Shown: positions 23,711 to 34,870 of the stretch, piece by piece
Numbering within the stretch: the first letter of the stretch is position 1
How the letters are laid out: every line of letters begins with the position of its first letter
NCBI GenBank assembly: GCA_001972305.1
Contig: BDDD01002677.1
Location: forward strand, 62,001 to 126,000
Reading direction: 5' to 3'
From: Cephalotus follicularis
Lineage: Eukaryota; Streptophyta; Magnoliopsida; Oxalidales; Cephalotaceae
Length of the DNA: 64,000 nucleotides
Position numbers and translations under genes: made by a program
Notes under the pieces: generated by a model
Told to the model about the DNA's origin: nothing
Seen by the model: the letters and a program-made list of their open reading frames with translations, nothing else
The model's database searches: none

Positions 23711-23816
23711 NNNNNNNNNNNNNNNNNNNNNNNNNNNNNNNNNNNNNNNNNNNNNNNNNNNNNNNNNNNNNNNNNNNNNNNNNNNNNNNNNNNNNNNNNN
23801 NNNNNNNNNNNNNNNN
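23711..23816. other. Assembly gap (106 N)
   Basis: A run of N hides the rest of the left part of D's 3' LTR and the left end of element E. The true length is unknown. Any reading frame across it is meaningless. Confidence 0.99.
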
Positions 23817-25671
23817 GTGGCTAAGTAATCAACAAGTTATTAGCACGGTGGCTAATAATAAACAGTTTATTAGCACGATGGCCAATAATCAACAAGTTAT
23901 TAGCACGGTGGCCAATAATCAACAAGCACAAGCAATTCAAGTACAAGTCAAGCAATTACATATAACTACTTAATCAAAATATATTTGTTTAAAATATATT
24001 ATTTGGTTCACAAGTTGTAATAAGTTACAAAATTTAAAACAATACATTTCTCTGTCTTTGGAAATACTTCCCCAATCATTTCGAAAATATATACATTCGT
24101 AAATTATACATTTTCGCAAATTACATTTGGTTTCATAATCAAACCTTTAAAACAGTTCTCTGTCATTCGAAATACTTCCCCAAACATTTTGAAAATATAT
24201 AAATTAATATGTTGACAAATATACATTTTCGTACCCAAATGATCATAATAATCATGCAAGCTTTTCAAAATGGTTTAACACTTTTAGGAAAGCAACCATA
24301 ATGCAAATCATAGTAACAATGCAATCATATGTTTAGAATGCATCTAGGTTTGTTTCTAGAGTCGTTTCGGGTCTAGCGGGTCCCATTCGAGCGAAATTCT
24401 ACTGTCCAAGAGGAAAGACGTCGATGTCATTCCTTAAGGCGTCGGTATCTTTTAGCCTAAAGCGTCAATCCTATGTACAAATATTTCCAGGCGTATTCGA
24501 ACCAAAGACGTCGATGTCTTTACAAAGACGTCGATGTCTTTTTCATATCAGAGAGTATCAGTTCGCGAGCCATGATTTTAGAGGGTAAAATTCGGCCTTT
24601 TAATCCCTTATGTAAACGAATATCACTCTCTAAACGTATAAGGCATGCTACTGGTTAACAGGAACATAACCAGAATATCAAATTGAAACTAAACAGGCGA
24701 TCCCGAGTGGCTAAAATGGCCATCTGAAATGAACATTACAGTTCAACGATTTTTCCAGAAAAGACGTCGATGTCAATCAAAGACATCGATGTCTTTCACA
24801 TATTCACACGAAGGCATCGACGTCTTTACATGGGCGTCGATGTCTTTACAACCCAGAACGTGTTTTCTACGATATTATCACACCAAGCCATTTTCAAATC
24901 CATCCTTTACACAACAGATTCACATATTCATGTAATCGCACATGCATAAATTAACTCAGTGTATCACGGTAACAATACAACAAGTCCAGAATCACAATTC
25001 AAGCATTAACATGCAATTCATCATGTTAACCATTAACTTAAAACTCCAAATGCATGTATAAATCTATCACTTTCCCCTACCTTGTTGTTCCAAGTTAGGA
25101 ACTGGAAAGTCCACCTCTTTAAGTTCCCAAGTTCTGGCTACCAGCAGGTCCAAGGTCCCTTAGCAACTGCTACACACGAGCTCAAACCTCAAGCTCCAAG
25201 CAAACTCAACAATGGTGACTCTCTCTTCCACACACTCACTGGTTTTTCTCCTTTTCTTTCTTCTGGTGTTTTAAAACGAGAGAGATAAGTGGGGAGGGAT
25301 ATTCTTATGCAGATGGCTCCTACCTAACCTCCTTCTTCTGCCATTTAACAGGCCCCCCCGTGCTCTCTCTCTCTCCCACTTCCAGGTTTTCTGCATTTCT
25401 TTTTTGTTTTCAAATCTCCCATTTGCAGGTTGCATGATAGGATGGCACAATTCCTTGCATATTCCATGTGAGGGTAGGTTTTAGTGCTCCTGGTCAGTAC
25501 ACCAACATGCTCAACACGTCGAAACGCACTTGAAAAGGCATTAGGTAAAGCCTCTAAACAATTCCCCTTGCATGTTACTCTGCCAGCGAAAAAGCTCGAC
25601 AGACGTTCCTACAAAGGCGTCGACGTCTTTATTTAGACGTCGATGTCATTTCCATTTTTTGTAAGAAGGTG
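23817..25671 (-). repeat. Element E 3' LTR, partial
   Basis: It aligns base by base with about 27829-29679 of the other LTR. The ends are not visible: one is in the gap, and the other meets the protease remnant. Confidence 0.88.
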
Positions 25672-26946
25672 TCGCAAGATGCAAAATGTGTAGATATAAA
25701 TGAATGCGATGCACCTGAATCCATCAGTACTCTAGCAGAATAACCATATATATACAGAGTACCTCCAACAACGGAAGTCGACTCTGGAACCTCAGTTTGA
25801 GCAAGTCCAAAGACTCTACCTTTTGCGTTGCCCTTGCCGGTATCTCTCCTCTGTGATGGTCCCGTAGCCGCACCACTGCTGCTCCCCGGCCCGGTAGGTG
25901 TTGTAGCTGAACCCTTCGGGCAGTCCTTCACCGAATGGCCAGATGCTCCATACGTCAAACATAGGCCATTCATCCTCCAACAATCCTTCTGCAAGTGGCC
26001 CTTCCGACCACAGTGATAACAAGCTCCGGTTCCCGCATTACTCCCCTGACTAGGAGTCCTTAGTGTGGCAGTCTGCCCAAATCTGTTCTTCGATGACTTA
26101 CTCGGAGAACCACTACCTTGCCATTTCGAAGAAGCTGGTCTTGTCGGGTTCTGTTTAATTTGTTGCACCCGAGCCCTCTATGCTCGGTCCTCACCAGATA
26201 TGCTCTCCAGCAGCCTCGCCTTCTGTGCGACCTCTGAAAAGGTACCCAGCTCCATAGCCCTAATCATCGACCGAAGGTCCGGTCGCAAACCTTTCAAAAA
26301 CCTCCATATCTTTTTCACATCATCAGCTACCATATATGGTGAATGTCTGGATAGCTCCATAAACCTGGCCTGGTACTCGGCCACAGACATCTCCCCTTGC
26401 CGTAACTCCAGAAGCTCACTCTCCCTCCATTCTTGCTCCATCCGAGGTACATAGGAATCGAGGAACTCTGTCTGGAACCTCTCCCATGTAGCGTCAAGTC
26501 CAGTTGACTCCCACTTTGCTTTGACCATTTCCCACCAGTGAGTGGCCTCTCCCCATAAACGGTACACGGCAAATTTCAGCTTCTGAGCATCGGTACAGTC
26601 CATCACCGTAAAAATCTTCTCCAAATCTTGAAGCCATCTTTCAGCAATTGTGGCATAAAGTTCTCCCCGGAAACTAGGTGGATTCTGTCTCATGAATCTC
26701 TCGATGTCCCTTCCAAATTGACTACCATCTTCTCCTGGGCAGTGATCGGGAGCTCTGTGTTGCGGTCGAGCTTGCGCGTAGTACTGGCGCATCTCCTCCG
26801 CATTGGCCCTATTAAAGGCCATCTGTTGCTGGAAGTAGTCAGCAATCCGGGTCATTGGGTCTCTATTATCTTGAGGCACATTCACTCCTTCAGGGACATT
26901 GGCTCCAGCGGCCCTAGCCCTACCACGCGTTCTTCTTCAGTCCATT
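25672..26946 (-). pseudogene. Element E gag and protease start
   Basis: The minus-strand reading gives RDPMTRIADYFQQQMAF, FMRQNPPSFRGELYATIAER, GEATHWWEMVKAKWES and FLKGLRPDLRSM (gag domain), two zinc knuckles (CYHCGRKGHLQKDC and CLTYGASGHSVKDC, the second atypical), then a protease start VLMDSGASHSFIS. It is close to the gag beginning of G at 61284. Part of a broken element, with few interruptions in this piece. Confidence 0.85.
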
Positions 26947-27045
26947 TGTTCCTATATGGAAAAGATGTCATTAGCAAACATCTCAAGGAAACAATTCGTT
27001 AATTGCCAAGGAACTTATCCCAGCTAAGCATATAAATGGATATAT

Positions 27046-27057
27046 GCTCTTATACCA
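27046..27057 (-). promoter_or_regulatory. Element E primer-binding site
   Basis: Minus-strand TGGTATAAGAGC lies 4 bp beyond the LTR end at 27062 and resembles the tRNA-Met primer site of D and G. Confidence 0.75.
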
Positions 27058-27779
27058 CTGTTGTCACACACCGTCTTACCACGACGTAGACAACATATAA
27101 ATGGTAAGACAATCAACATAAAATAATCCAGCTCATGCAGAATACCGATAATTTAAAACCTTCGATGGCGGAAGCAATAACTTAAACGAGCCGAATATAA
27201 AAACACATCACGCATCACATACTACGTGATGCCCAACAAGTTATCAATATCCCAAATATAACTGTCGATCTCCCAAACGGAGCGTGAAATAATACATCAG
27301 TACGAGATAACAATGTAAGCCATGTTACAAATAATCCCAAATACATATCATGATAAATGTTCAACAACTCAAATATAAAAAGAGAATAGCCAAGCCTTCT
27401 CTTTATGTCTCCGTGCATGCTCCATATCAAGACTACTCCATCAATCTGTGACAGTAGGGGTTAGCCTTTGTCCTCACTCGGCTAAGTGAATAAATCCATA
27501 AATACAGTTCGAGTCATAAGATAAAGAGTATCATGAATGAATGCATAATGATGAGCCATGACATGTAATTTTTACAGTAGAATACCTCTGTGTGTACATA
27601 TAAAAATATATGCATGCTCACAATACAAGTATAACTCAAAAGTTATATCAACACAAGCAGTAAATATGTTCCCAAAAAAAAGGAACCAGACAGTCCAGTC
27701 GTCATAACCGTCGCCACCTCCTGGCCCCAACGTCACGCACTCTTACTCCATCCCAAACGGTTTTGGAGCAAGTCCTCAA

Positions 27780-27935
27780 TAAGTTGTTTAGCACGGCGGC
27801 TAAACCAACAGCAAGTTACTAGCACAGTGGCTAAGTAATCAACAAGTTATTAGCACGGGCCAATAATCAACAAGTTATTAGCACGATGGCCAATAATCAA
27901 CAAGTTATTAGCACGATGGCCAATAATCAACAAGC
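27780..27935 (-). repeat. Tandem hairpin array in element E LTR
   Basis: About five units of roughly 30 bp, based on AACAAGTTATTAGCACGATG followed by GCCAATAATC, lie head to tail. Each unit is an imperfect inverted repeat (TTATTAGC facing GCCAATAA). The other LTR has a version at 23817-23935. C and G have a single unit. Confidence 0.8.
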
Positions 27936-28424
27936 ACAAGCAATTCAAGTACAAGTCAAGCAATTACATATAATTACTTGATCAAAATATATTTGTTTAA
28001 AATATATTATTTCGTTCACAAGTTGTAATAAGTTACAAAACTTAAAACAATACATTTCTCTGTCTTTGGAAATACTTCCCCAATCATTTCGAAAATATAT
28101 ACATTCGTAAATTATACATTTTCGCAAATTACATTTGGTTTCATAATCAAACCTTTAAAACAGTTCTCTGTCATTCGAAATACTTCCCCAAACATTTTGA
28201 AAATATATAAATTCATATGTTGACAAATATACATTTTCGTACCCAAATGATCATAATAATCATGCAAGCTTTTCAAAATGGTTTAACACTTTTAGGAAAG
28301 CAACCATAATGCAAATCACAGTAACAATGCAATCATATGCTCAGAATGCATCTAGGTTCGTTTCTAGAGTCGTTTCGGGTCTAGCGGGTCCCATTCGAGC
28401 GAAATTCTACTGTCCAGGAGGAAA

Positions 28425-28860
28425 GACGTCGATGTCATTCCTTAAGGCGTCGGTGTCTTTTAGCCTAAAGCGTCAATCCTATGTACAAATATTTCCAGGC
28501 GTATTCGAACCAAAGACGTCGATGTCTTTACAAAGACGTCGATGTCTTTTTCATACCAGAGAGTATCAGTTCGCGAGCCATGATTTTAGAGGGTAAAATC
28601 CGGCCTTTTAATCCCTCATGTAATCGAATATCACTCTCTAAACGTGTAAGGAATGCTACTAGTTAACAGCAACATAACCAGAACATCAAATCGAAATCAA
28701 ACAGGTGATCCCAAGTGGTTTAAATGGCCATCTGAAATGAACATTACGGTTCAATGATTTTTCCAGAAAAGGCGTCGATGTCAATCAAAAGACATCGATG
28801 TCTTTCACATATTCACACAAAGGCATCGACGTCTTTACATGGGCGTCGATGTCTTTACAA
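28425..28860 (-). promoter_or_regulatory. Element E palindrome cluster 2
   Basis: Units GACGTCGATGTC, AAGACGTCGATGTCTTT (twice), AAAGACATCGATGTCTTT (28788-28805, a perfect 18-bp palindrome), GGCATCGACGTCTTT and GGGCGTCGATGTCTTT occur. The other LTR has them at 24415-24855. Confidence 0.75.
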
Positions 28861-29617
28861 CCCAGAACATGTTTTCTACGATATTATCACACCAAGCCAT
28901 TTTCAAATCCATCCTTTACACAACAGATTCACATATTCATGTAATCGCACATGCATAAATTAACTCAGTGTATCGCAGTAACATTACAACAAGTCCAGAA
29001 TCACAATTCAAGCATTAACATGCAATTCATCATGTTAACCATTAACTTAAAACTCCAAATGCATGTATAAATCCATCACTTTCCCCTACCTTGTTGTTCC
29101 AAGTTAGGAACTGGAAGTCCACCTCTTTAAGTTCCCAAGTTCTGGCTACCAGCAGCTCCAAGGTCCCTTAGCAACTGCTACCCACGAGCTCAAACCTCAA
29201 GATCCAAGCAAACTCAACAATGGTGACTCTCTCTTCCAAACACTCACTGGTTTTTCTCCTTTTCTTTCTTCTGGTGTTTTAAAACGAGAGAGATAAGTGG
29301 GGAGGGATATTCTTATGCAGATGGCTCCTACCTAACCTCCTTCTTCTGTCATTTAGCAGGCCCCCTCGTGCTCTCTCTCTCCCACTTCCAAGTTTTCTGC
29401 ATTTCTTTTTTGTTTTCAAATCTCCCATTTGTAGGTTGCATGATAGGATGGCACAATTCCTTGCATGTTCCATGTGAGGGTAGGTTTTAGAGCTCATGGA
29501 CAGTACACCAACATGCTCAACACGTCGAAACGCACTTGAAAAGGCATTAGGTAAAGCCTCTAAACAATTCCCCTTGCATGTTACTCTGCCAGCGAAAAAG
29601 CTCGACAAACGTTCCTA

Positions 29618-29770
29618 CAAAGGCGTCGACGTCTTTATTTAGACGTCGATGTCATTTCCATTTTTTGTAAGAAGGTGTCGATGCCTTCTCTCCATGTCGA
29701 CGTTCATTCACGTGTACTTCACCCCCAAAGGCGTCGACGTCTTTCCAAAGACGTCGATGTCTTTGTCCCA
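29618..29770 (-). promoter_or_regulatory. Element E palindrome cluster 1
   Basis: GGCGTCGACGTCTTT, AGACGTCGATGTC, GGTGTCGATGCC, GTCGACGTTC, GGCGTCGACGTCTTT and AGACGTCGATGTCTTT occur in 150 bp, at offset about 165-315 from the LTR start on the minus strand. Confidence 0.72.
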
Positions 29771-29933
29771 AAACAGTGCCGTTTCAAGCTTTTAACACAC
29801 ATTCCATTTCCAAAGCCATAAGTAGGGTTTGTGAGTCATCCTTTAGCTCAAAAGCTCAACATTCTCATAAAATCAAGTTTAATGATTACATCATAAATCG
29901 AAATATTACATTTAGGAAATACAGGGTGTTACA

Positions 29934-30089
29934 GTGCGGACGACTTGTATTTATATTTCGGCTTATCGAATGCTTCTGCAAATTTAATTATGATTATTAA
30001 TTGAAATGCTGGAATATTATTTATGCTTATTTCTGATATCACCACATATGCTTGTCCATTATACGTGAATGGAAATACGGGGTGTGACA
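29934..30089 (+). repeat. Element D 3' LTR, right end
   Basis: The last 156 bp, from GTGCGGACGACTTG to GGGGTGTGACA, match 16563-16717. Confidence 0.88.
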
Positions 30090-30918
30090 CGGTGACTGGT
30101 TCAATTGGGTTATTTAAGTTTATACAACCCCTCAGTTATTTATGAAATGTTCTTATTCATGAGAGATGGTTAGAAAAAGAGAATGAAATGTTCTGTTTCA
30201 TGAGATATGAACATAAAAGAATGAATGTGATTTTGAAGAAAAAAAAATGATTTTGAAACATGATGGTTTTTATACCAGAAAAAGGATGTTAAACGATGTT
30301 TTGTTTTCAAAGTATGGCTATATTATATGCTAGATTTTTATGATATTTTTGAAAGGTATGTTTTGCAAACATTTTGATAAAGATTATCAAAAAAATGGAT
30401 TTCAATAATGTTTTATGACTATGATTCTTACTGGGCTATTTGAGCTCACTCCTTTCAATGTCTTGTTTTCAAATAAACTTTTCCAGCAAATGGTTGAACG
30501 TGAAAGTGCGAGCTTTAGAGGAAGTTCGTAAACGAAGTATTAGAAGGGAAGTATGATATGTTATGAAGTTTTATGCTTAATGTCACGCATTAATGTTTTT
30601 CTTCCGCTGTGTAAGGTTATATGCTAAGTGATGTACAAATGCAAAAGTATTAGAAATGATTATGATAATGAGGATAGGATATCTTTGAAATTTGGTGATC
30701 AAAGATGTAAGCATATTGTGATACTGTAAAGTTATCGAATACGATGTGATGTTTTCATTGAGTAATGATGTTAGGTTTTAAATCCAAGGTAAAATTAAAT
30801 GGTTATTGGACCGTTAAATGATTAAACGATTTGATGGTTAATGGTGCACCCCACGTAACGCATTGATTCCTCGAGACTGACTTTGAGCATAAAGTGAACT
30901 CGGATCGGGGGCGTTACA
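30090..30918 (+). repeat. Element B 3' LTR, segment 3
   Basis: It starts with the target duplication CGGTG and aligns with about 5355-6187 of the 5' LTR, ending GGCGTTACA. Beyond it the Athila RT resumes. Confidence 0.9.
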
Positions 30919-31650
30919 GGAAAAGGTTCTCAAGCGTTGTAAAGAGACAAATCTAGTTTTGAGTTGGGAGAAGAGTCATTTTATGGTTCAAGAAGGCATC
31001 ATGCTTCGACACATTGATTCATGACGTGGGATTGATAGAGCAAAAGTTTAATTAATCTAGAAACTTCCTCCTTCCTCTTCTGTTTGGCAAGTCAGGTCCT
31101 TTCTTGGACATGCAGGATTTTACAGGCGATTTATTAAGGACTTTAGTACCATCTCCAGACCCCTTTGCAACCTACTTGCCGAAAAGGTACCATTTGTCTT
31201 TGAAGATGCCTGTCTCCAGTCTTTTCAGACCTTGAAAGATTTATTGTCTATAGCACCCATTATCCAGCCCCTTGATTGGTTGCTGCCTTTTGAAATTATG
31301 TGCGACGCATCCGATTATGCAGTTTGGGCTATTTTAGGACAAAAAGTAGATAAGAAACCGATTGCCATTTACTATGCTAGTAAGACTTTTTCAGAGGCTA
31401 AATCTAAATATACACGACTGAAAAAGAATTGCTAGCAGTAGTGTTTACTCTGGAAAAGTTTCATTCATATCTATTAGGATCCATGGTTTTGGTGTATAGG
31501 GATCATTATGCTCTCAAGCATCTCCTTTCCAAGAAGGACCCAAAACCTAGACTTATTCGATGGATTATGCTATTACAGGAATTTAACTTAGAAATCTGCG
31601 ATAAGAAAGGTTCTGAGAATGTTGTAGCTAACCGTCTGTCTAGAATTCTA
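30919..31650 (+). pseudogene. Element A reverse transcriptase end and RNase H
   Basis: This continues the Athila RT: KRCKETNLVLSWEKSHFMVQ, then FYRRFIKDFSTISRPLCNLL (connection), then RNase H blocks ASDYAVWAILGQKVDKKPIA and KHLLSKKDPKPRLIRWIMLL. Broken. Confidence 0.85.
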
Positions 31651-33033
31651 GTTGAGTCTCCCCCATCCACACAATTAGTTAGAGATTCATTCCCTGACGA
31701 ACATCTTTTTGCAGTCTCCCATAGACCTTTTTCGTGGTATGCGCATATAAGTGAATTATTTGGCTATTGGGAAGCTTCCCAACTGTTGGGCTAAGCAGGA
31801 AAAAGACAGCTTTTTTACTCAGCTTAAGTTCTACATATGAAAGGATCCTGAATTATTTCTGTACTGTCTCGATCAGATTATTCATCGTTGTGTCCTGGAG
31901 AGTGAGTTCCATAATATTCTTAATTTTTGTCACTCTCTTGCATGTGGAGGACATTTCTGAGGGAAGAAAACAACTACCAAATTCTTGCAAAGCAGTTTCT
32001 ATTGGCCTAAATTGTTTAAAGACGGCTACGATTTCTGCCGCACGTTTGTTAACTGCCAAAAAGTGTGAAATATATCGCGTAATGACATGATGCCCCTGAA
32101 CCCGATTTTAGTTGTGGAGATATTCGATGTTTTTGTATGGACTTTATGGGACCTTTTACGTCGTCTTCTGGTTATGAGTACATTTTAGTTGCTGTGGATT
32201 ATGTGTCAAAAAGGGTAGAAGCTCAGGACACTAGAACCAGTGATCATAAGGTAGTGATTAAATTCGTGCGAAGTCATATTTTCAGCCGTTTTGGTTTTCC
32301 TAGAGCCATTATCAGTGATGGTGGTTCATATTTTAAACACTGGAATGTAGGCGCGCGCTTAAAGAAATACTCTATAACGCATAAGATTGCCACTCCGTAT
32401 CATCCCCAAAGGGCAAGTAGAGGTGTCCAATAGGGAGCTTAAGAGAATACTGGAAAACACTGTTAGGCCAGATAGGAAATATTGGTCGTTAAGGTTAGAT
32501 GACGCTCTGTGGGCCTATCGGACATCATATAAGACTCCCATTGGCATGTCACCATACTACCTTGTTTTTTGGAAAGCTTGCCATTTACCTGTTGAGTTGG
32601 AACACCGTGCGCTACGGGCAATAAGGCAATTCAATTTTGATATGAAGATAGTTGGTTCTAACCGTGCTATTCAGCTTTTAGAGCAGGACGAGTAGTGTAA
32701 CAGTGCGCATGAGAATGCATGGACTTATAAGGCTAGGAGTACAGATTTTCATGATAAGTATATTGTTAGGAAATCTTTTGAACCTAGCCAAAAAGTTTGT
32801 CCTTTTAACTCTAAGTTACGGTTGTTTCAAGGTAAACTTCGATCTCGTTGGGATGGCCCATTCATCAATTCTGATGTATTCCCTCATGGTGCTATGACCA
32901 TCAAGCACCCGACCAATGGATCCACATTGAAAGTCAATGGGCAGCGTCTAAACCCTATGTGGATTGAATTACTGACAGACCGATCATTGAGTCTGTTGAC
33001 TTGATTGATCCTGTCTACACTCCTCTGTGATAT
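31651..33033 (+). pseudogene. Element A integrase
   Basis: After a degenerate zinc-finger region the catalytic core reads [36 protein letters not shown] and [18 protein letters not shown], then the C-terminal block LRSRWDGPFINSDVFPHG (about 32826-32890). This is Athila-type integrase. It is cut at 33033 by solo LTR J just after the coding end. Broken. Confidence 0.83.
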
Positions 33034-33639
33034 TGTCACACCCCATTCCCTACATAAGACCCTTAGGTCGTGGCAGTCAACATCTATTTAGCTTATCTAA
33101 AAATACAGAAAATTTAAAACCTTCTAATCATGTCATTTCATCGCGGAAGCATATAATCATAAGCTGAATTAATACGCAACTTACATCCCATACTACATGT
33201 TACGAAAATACACATCATCATACTTAGCTACCCTCAAACAGAGCACGAACAATATTCATCAATACATAATCTCTCAAATACGGTAATCCATTTAACACTT
33301 AACCGAATACATAATCCATTACGCAATATCCAATTTTACATTTCTTAAAAGAAATACAACTTGATGCCTCTTCATTTTCCCCAAGCTCCAACGATGTCAA
33401 TCCACTGCATCAATATGAAATTGATAGGGTTAGCCGAATCCACTGGCTAAGTAGAGAAAACATAAAAGTATCTTGGGAACAACGATAATAGATGTCATGA
33501 AATGAATGCATTAATGATGCAATACATAATATGTCACAATACATATATATGTATGCATACGTCCCAATAGGTAAGCAACCATCTATCATATCTCAAGGGA
33601 CCAATCAATCCATCAATTATGTCACAAAGGACAAACAAT

Positions 33640-33880
33640 CCAATCCAGGGATGCTTCCACTCGGTGTTTAGCATCCGGTTACTTCCACTGTGTTTAGCAA
33701 CCCGGTTTCTTCCACTGTGTGTTTAGTAACCAACGAATATTCGAGTCCCTAGCTACTTCTACTCTGTGTTTAGTAGCAATTGTATGGGAAACCCTAGCTA
33801 CTTCTACTCCGTATTTAGCAGCCCACACATGTGAAATTCCCAGTTACTTCCACTCCGTGTTTAGTAACTAATATTGAATT
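33640..33880 (-). repeat. Minisatellite in element J
   Basis: About six degenerate copies of a unit built on CTACTTCCACTCCGTGTTTA followed by GCAACCC occur, spaced 30-60 bp. It occupies the same relative place near the LTR 3' end as the hairpin array of E. Confidence 0.75.
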
Positions 33881-34359
33881 CCCATCACAATCCATCAATC
33901 AATTCAGTCAATCCTTTTCCAAGTAGATTATAAGTTATAAAATACTTGAAAATAATACATTTATTCAAATGTATAACCAACAATTCAAATCCCTTTCCAA
34001 GTAGTTTATGTATAATAAACGCTTGAAATACTAATTTTTTGTTAAATATATGTAACAATTCCTTTTCAAATCCAAGTAAATTATGTACCATAAAATACTT
34101 GTCATAACATATTAATTCAAAATATATATAAGTCTTTTGAAACCTCGTTTCAATCCATTGAAATATAATATTTCGTATCAAGTACTGATTTATAGCAAAA
34201 TCATTGTATACACTTTTCCAAATGATAAAAACATTTTAGAAACCATTTATATAATTCAATCACACATATATCGACGCTAACCAGACCAAGGTGAGGTAAG
34301 CTCGATCAATAATAGCAATGTGCAGGGAAACATATGCTCAAAATGTACAAAACCTTTTG

Positions 34360-34870
34360 GCGTCAACACCTAACTCTAGGCGTCAACGTGTACGACACCC
34401 TGTGCTCCAAAACGTAATCAGTCACGTTTGCTGTCAATGTATAACCTCTATGCGTTAACGTCTATAACAGTTCCTTTAGGCATCGACTTCCACTGTAGGC
34501 GTTAACGTGCATGGAAACACCCTCAGGCGCCAACATTCACTCTAGGCGTCAATACAAGACCTAGGCGTTAACATGCATAGCCAACTCCTCAGGCGCCAAC
34601 ATTCACTCTAGGCGTCAATACAAGCTCTAGTCGTTAACATGCATGGCCCCCTCCTCAGGTGCCAACATTCGCTCTAGGTGTCAATACAAGCTCTAGGCGT
34701 CAACGTTGATAGGACACCATGACAATGATAGACACTTTGGCATCAACGTGTTCCCTCTTGGCGTAGATGCTCTAAGGTAAGGAACCTTATGTGACAACGC
34801 GTCACACGTCCTTTCCTCTCTTATAACAGACCAAGGCGTCGATGCGCAGTCTATGCGTCCATGTCTGTGA
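34360..34870 (-). promoter_or_regulatory. Element J repeat cluster 2
   Basis: More than a dozen GGCGTCAACG / GGCGTTAACG / GGCGTCAATA / GGCGTCGATG units occur, including a roughly 64-bp segment (AGGCGCCAACATTCACTCTA and following) repeated about three times. Offset is about 1080-1590 from the LTR start. Confidence 0.72.

Larger units (their letters stand above)
23817..29933 (-). mobile_element. Element E: reversed Tekay-type element with gag but little pol
   Basis: On the minus strand it has a 5' LTR at 27062-29933, primer site at 27046-27057, gag and a protease start at about 25672-26946, then directly a 3' LTR piece at 23817-25671. RT, RNase H, integrase and chromodomain are not seen. It lies in the 3' LTR of D, whose tail resumes at 29934. 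The LTR family is that of C and G (GACGTCGATGTC palindromes). It is broken. The two LTR pieces look only a few percent apart, so it is fairly young, as its place inside D also requires. Confidence 0.88.
27062..29933 (-). repeat. Element E 5' LTR
   Basis: This 2872-bp LTR reads, on the minus strand, TGTAACACCC...GGTGTGTGACA. Palindrome cluster 1 is at 29618-29770 and cluster 2 at 28425-28860. Near its 3' end is the expanded tandem array at 27780-27935. Confidence 0.9.
14028..30089 (+). mobile_element. Element D: Tekay-type chromovirus, nearly full-length but broken
   Basis: It has a 5' LTR at 14028-16717, primer site, gag, protease, RT, RNase H, integrase, chromodomain, polypurine tract and a 3' LTR from 23512 that is split by element E and an N gap, ending at 30089. 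Flanks are CAGTG and CGGTG (one-mismatch target duplication; the intact B LTR has CGGTG). The compared 199 bp of the two LTRs differ at 5 sites (about 2.5%), which at a rate near 1.3e-8 per site per year would be about one million years; the rate is assumed. A 2.1 kb internal segment is tandemly duplicated. It has around half a dozen visible interruptions, some shared by both copies of the duplication. Confidence 0.92.
3679..30918 (+). mobile_element. Element B: old Tekay-like Ty3/gypsy element, heavily degraded
   Basis: It has a 5' LTR at 3679-6187, a decayed internal region at 6188-9602, and a 3' LTR that starts at 9603 and is split by C and D before ending at 30918. Flanks are GGAAT (left) and GGAAA (right), a one-mismatch target duplication in the Athila RT. 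LTR start TGTAATGACC and end CGTTACA are recognisable at both ends. The two LTRs differ by about 8% over the first 215 bp compared by eye, so it is clearly older than D. The coding region carries dozens of interruptions. Confidence 0.9.

Noticed and set aside
23626-23973. Reading frame running through the N gap
   Set aside because: It joins D's LTR to E's LTR across unknown sequence; no protein can be inferred.
27780-27935. CRISPR-like repeat/spacer appearance
   Set aside because: Units are head to tail without unique spacers, lie in a plant LTR and are imperfect inverted repeats; this is a minisatellite.
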